Shown: piece by piece, positions 12,828-13,399 of the stretch
Layout of the letters: the number at the start of each line of letters is the position of its first letter
How positions within the stretch are numbered: position 1 is the first letter of the stretch
Origin: Planctomycetaceae bacterium
GTDB taxonomy: Bacteria; Planctomycetota; Planctomycetia; Pirellulales; Thermoguttaceae
DNA length: 13,399 nt
Assembly: GCA_031261125.1 (NCBI GenBank)
Contig: JAISJZ010000108.1
Coordinates: 1 to 13,399, forward strand
Direction: 5' to 3'
Notes under the pieces: model-generated
Databases searched by the model: none
The model's input: only the letters and a program-made list of their open reading frames with translations
Told to the model about the DNA's origin: nothing
Made by a program: the position numbers and the translations under genes

Positions 12828-13399
12828 CTAAACCGTTACCGTTGCCGTTACCTCATCGGAGCGGGTCGTATTGGAAAGCGAAGAATCATAAGCGCGGATA
12901 GCGTAAATGAACGAACCGCTTTCGGCAGAGGTATCGTTGAAATACGGTGTCTTGCCGTTGAAGTTTTTCGCCAAACGGGTGGAAACCAGTATGAAGGTTT
13001 TCCCGCCGTCAGCAGAGCGGTATATTTTGTAAGCGGCGGCACCGTTAACAGTATCCCACGTCAATTTCGCCCCGTTTCCGGTGGGTGTTGCGGTTAAATT
13101 GGTCGGTTTTGCGAGTGCCGTAATGGTGGCTTGCGTCAAGGCAGATGACCAATCGGATTCGCCGCCGAAATTTTTTGCCCGAACTTGGAATTCGTAAGGC
13201 GTATTCGCCGCCAAACCAGTAACGTTTGCCGTTGTATCGTTGGTGAACTCCGAAACATCAACATCTCGCCATTGCCCGCTGCCGGTTTTCATTTGTAATT
13301 CGTAGAGCGAGGCACCGGACACAGCATTCCACGAAAGAGCAATGGAATTAGCCGTCTGGGCGGTACTTGTGAGACCAGTCGGAGTTTCCGGGGATGCCA
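12828..13399 (-). CDS. Fibronectin type III repeat protein, C-terminal part (partial)
   Basis: The frame is open from the right edge of the window to the stop at 12828, giving 189 complete codons; the gene starts outside. Two fibronectin type III domains in tandem are visible. The first runs from SPETPTGLTSTAQTANSIAL through LSWNAVSGASLYELQ and ANTPYEFQVRAKN; the second from PTNLTATPTGNGAKLTWDTV through AAAYKIYRSADGGKT to the end TRSDEVTATVTV. The pattern of W, Y-x-V/I-x-R and A-x-T at domain ends is typical. Nothing follows the last domain: no dockerin, sorting signal or membrane anchor. Such repeats are usual in large secreted or surface proteins and act as spacers or binding modules; the catalytic or adhesive part, if any, would be upstream beyond 13399. 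A GTG at 13322 is internal, not a start. Confidence 0.85.
   Translation of the reverse strand, partial: ASPETPTGLTSTAQTANSIALSWNAVSGASLYELQMKTGSGQWRDVDVSEFTNDTTANVTGLAANTPYEFQVRAKNFGGESDWSSALTQATITALAKPTNLTATPTGNGAKLTWDTVNGAAAYKIYRSADGGKTFILVSTRLAKNFNGKTPYFNDTSAESGSFIYAIRAYDSSLSNTTRSDEVTATVTV

Noticed and set aside
12828..13322. Reading the fibronectin type III gene as starting at GTG 13322
   Set aside because: The frame continues unbroken to the window edge and the first domain is cut in half by that start.
1..13399. A defence island, biosynthetic cluster, CRISPR array or mobile element
   Set aside because: No transposase, integrase, nuclease, toxin-antitoxin, phage or array-like spaced repeats were found on either strand; the only repeats are the period-7 arrays and short dyads listed.

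Overview
The window looks like chromosomal DNA of a moderate-GC bacterium, most probably a member of the Planctomycetota. The pointers are a secreted DUF1080 (3-keto-disaccharide hydrolase) protein, an FtsX-type permease whose N-terminus reads like planctomycete homologues, an mcsA-mcsB pair outside any ctsR/clpC operon, a receiver-less sigma-54 activator and many intergenic regions without Shine-Dalgarno sequences. This placement is inference: there is no rRNA or marker tree here. I see no tRNA, rRNA, CRISPR array, insertion sequence, phage gene or classical defence system.

Left part (1-1844, all minus strand): a small redox cluster transcribed from a good promoter at 1816-1844. It encodes a nitroreductase, a decayed membrane-protein gene, a flavodoxin-fold protein with an Fe-S-flavoprotein-like cysteine motif, and the first 45 residues of a DUF362 protein that runs off the window and starts with TTG. 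Centre-left (2034-5743): a YgiQ-type radical SAM gene on the plus strand faces an mcsA-mcsB operon (zinc-finger adaptor plus protein-arginine kinase) on the minus strand.

Centre (5757-7905): a secreted DUF1080 protein (minus) and a sigma-54-type activator without receiver domain (plus) are divergent from a 211-bp spacer with one convincing promoter for each. Centre-right (7892-11315): an unknown two-helix membrane protein (minus) is divergent from a two-gene lolE-lolD-like ABC exporter operon (plus). Both transporter subunits are enlarged: the permease by a charged extracytoplasmic insert, the ATPase by an N-terminal extension of about 180 residues. Right part (11305-13399): an AmmeMemo-type radical SAM gene (amrS, minus) overlaps the lolD stop tail-to-tail, an unknown 107-residue protein lies on the plus strand, and the C-terminus of a fibronectin type III protein enters from the right edge.

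The most distinctive signal is not a gene. Degenerate tandem repeats with a strict 7-nt period occur three times: they form the untranslated leader of ygiQ (2034-2061), they form the leader and supply the start codon of the sigma-54 activator (6711-6745), and nine units are translated in frame as the linker before the ABC domain of LolD (10575-10637). Period-7 degenerate repeats of this kind are known from cyanobacteria; here they replace ordinary ribosome-binding regions and join protein segments.
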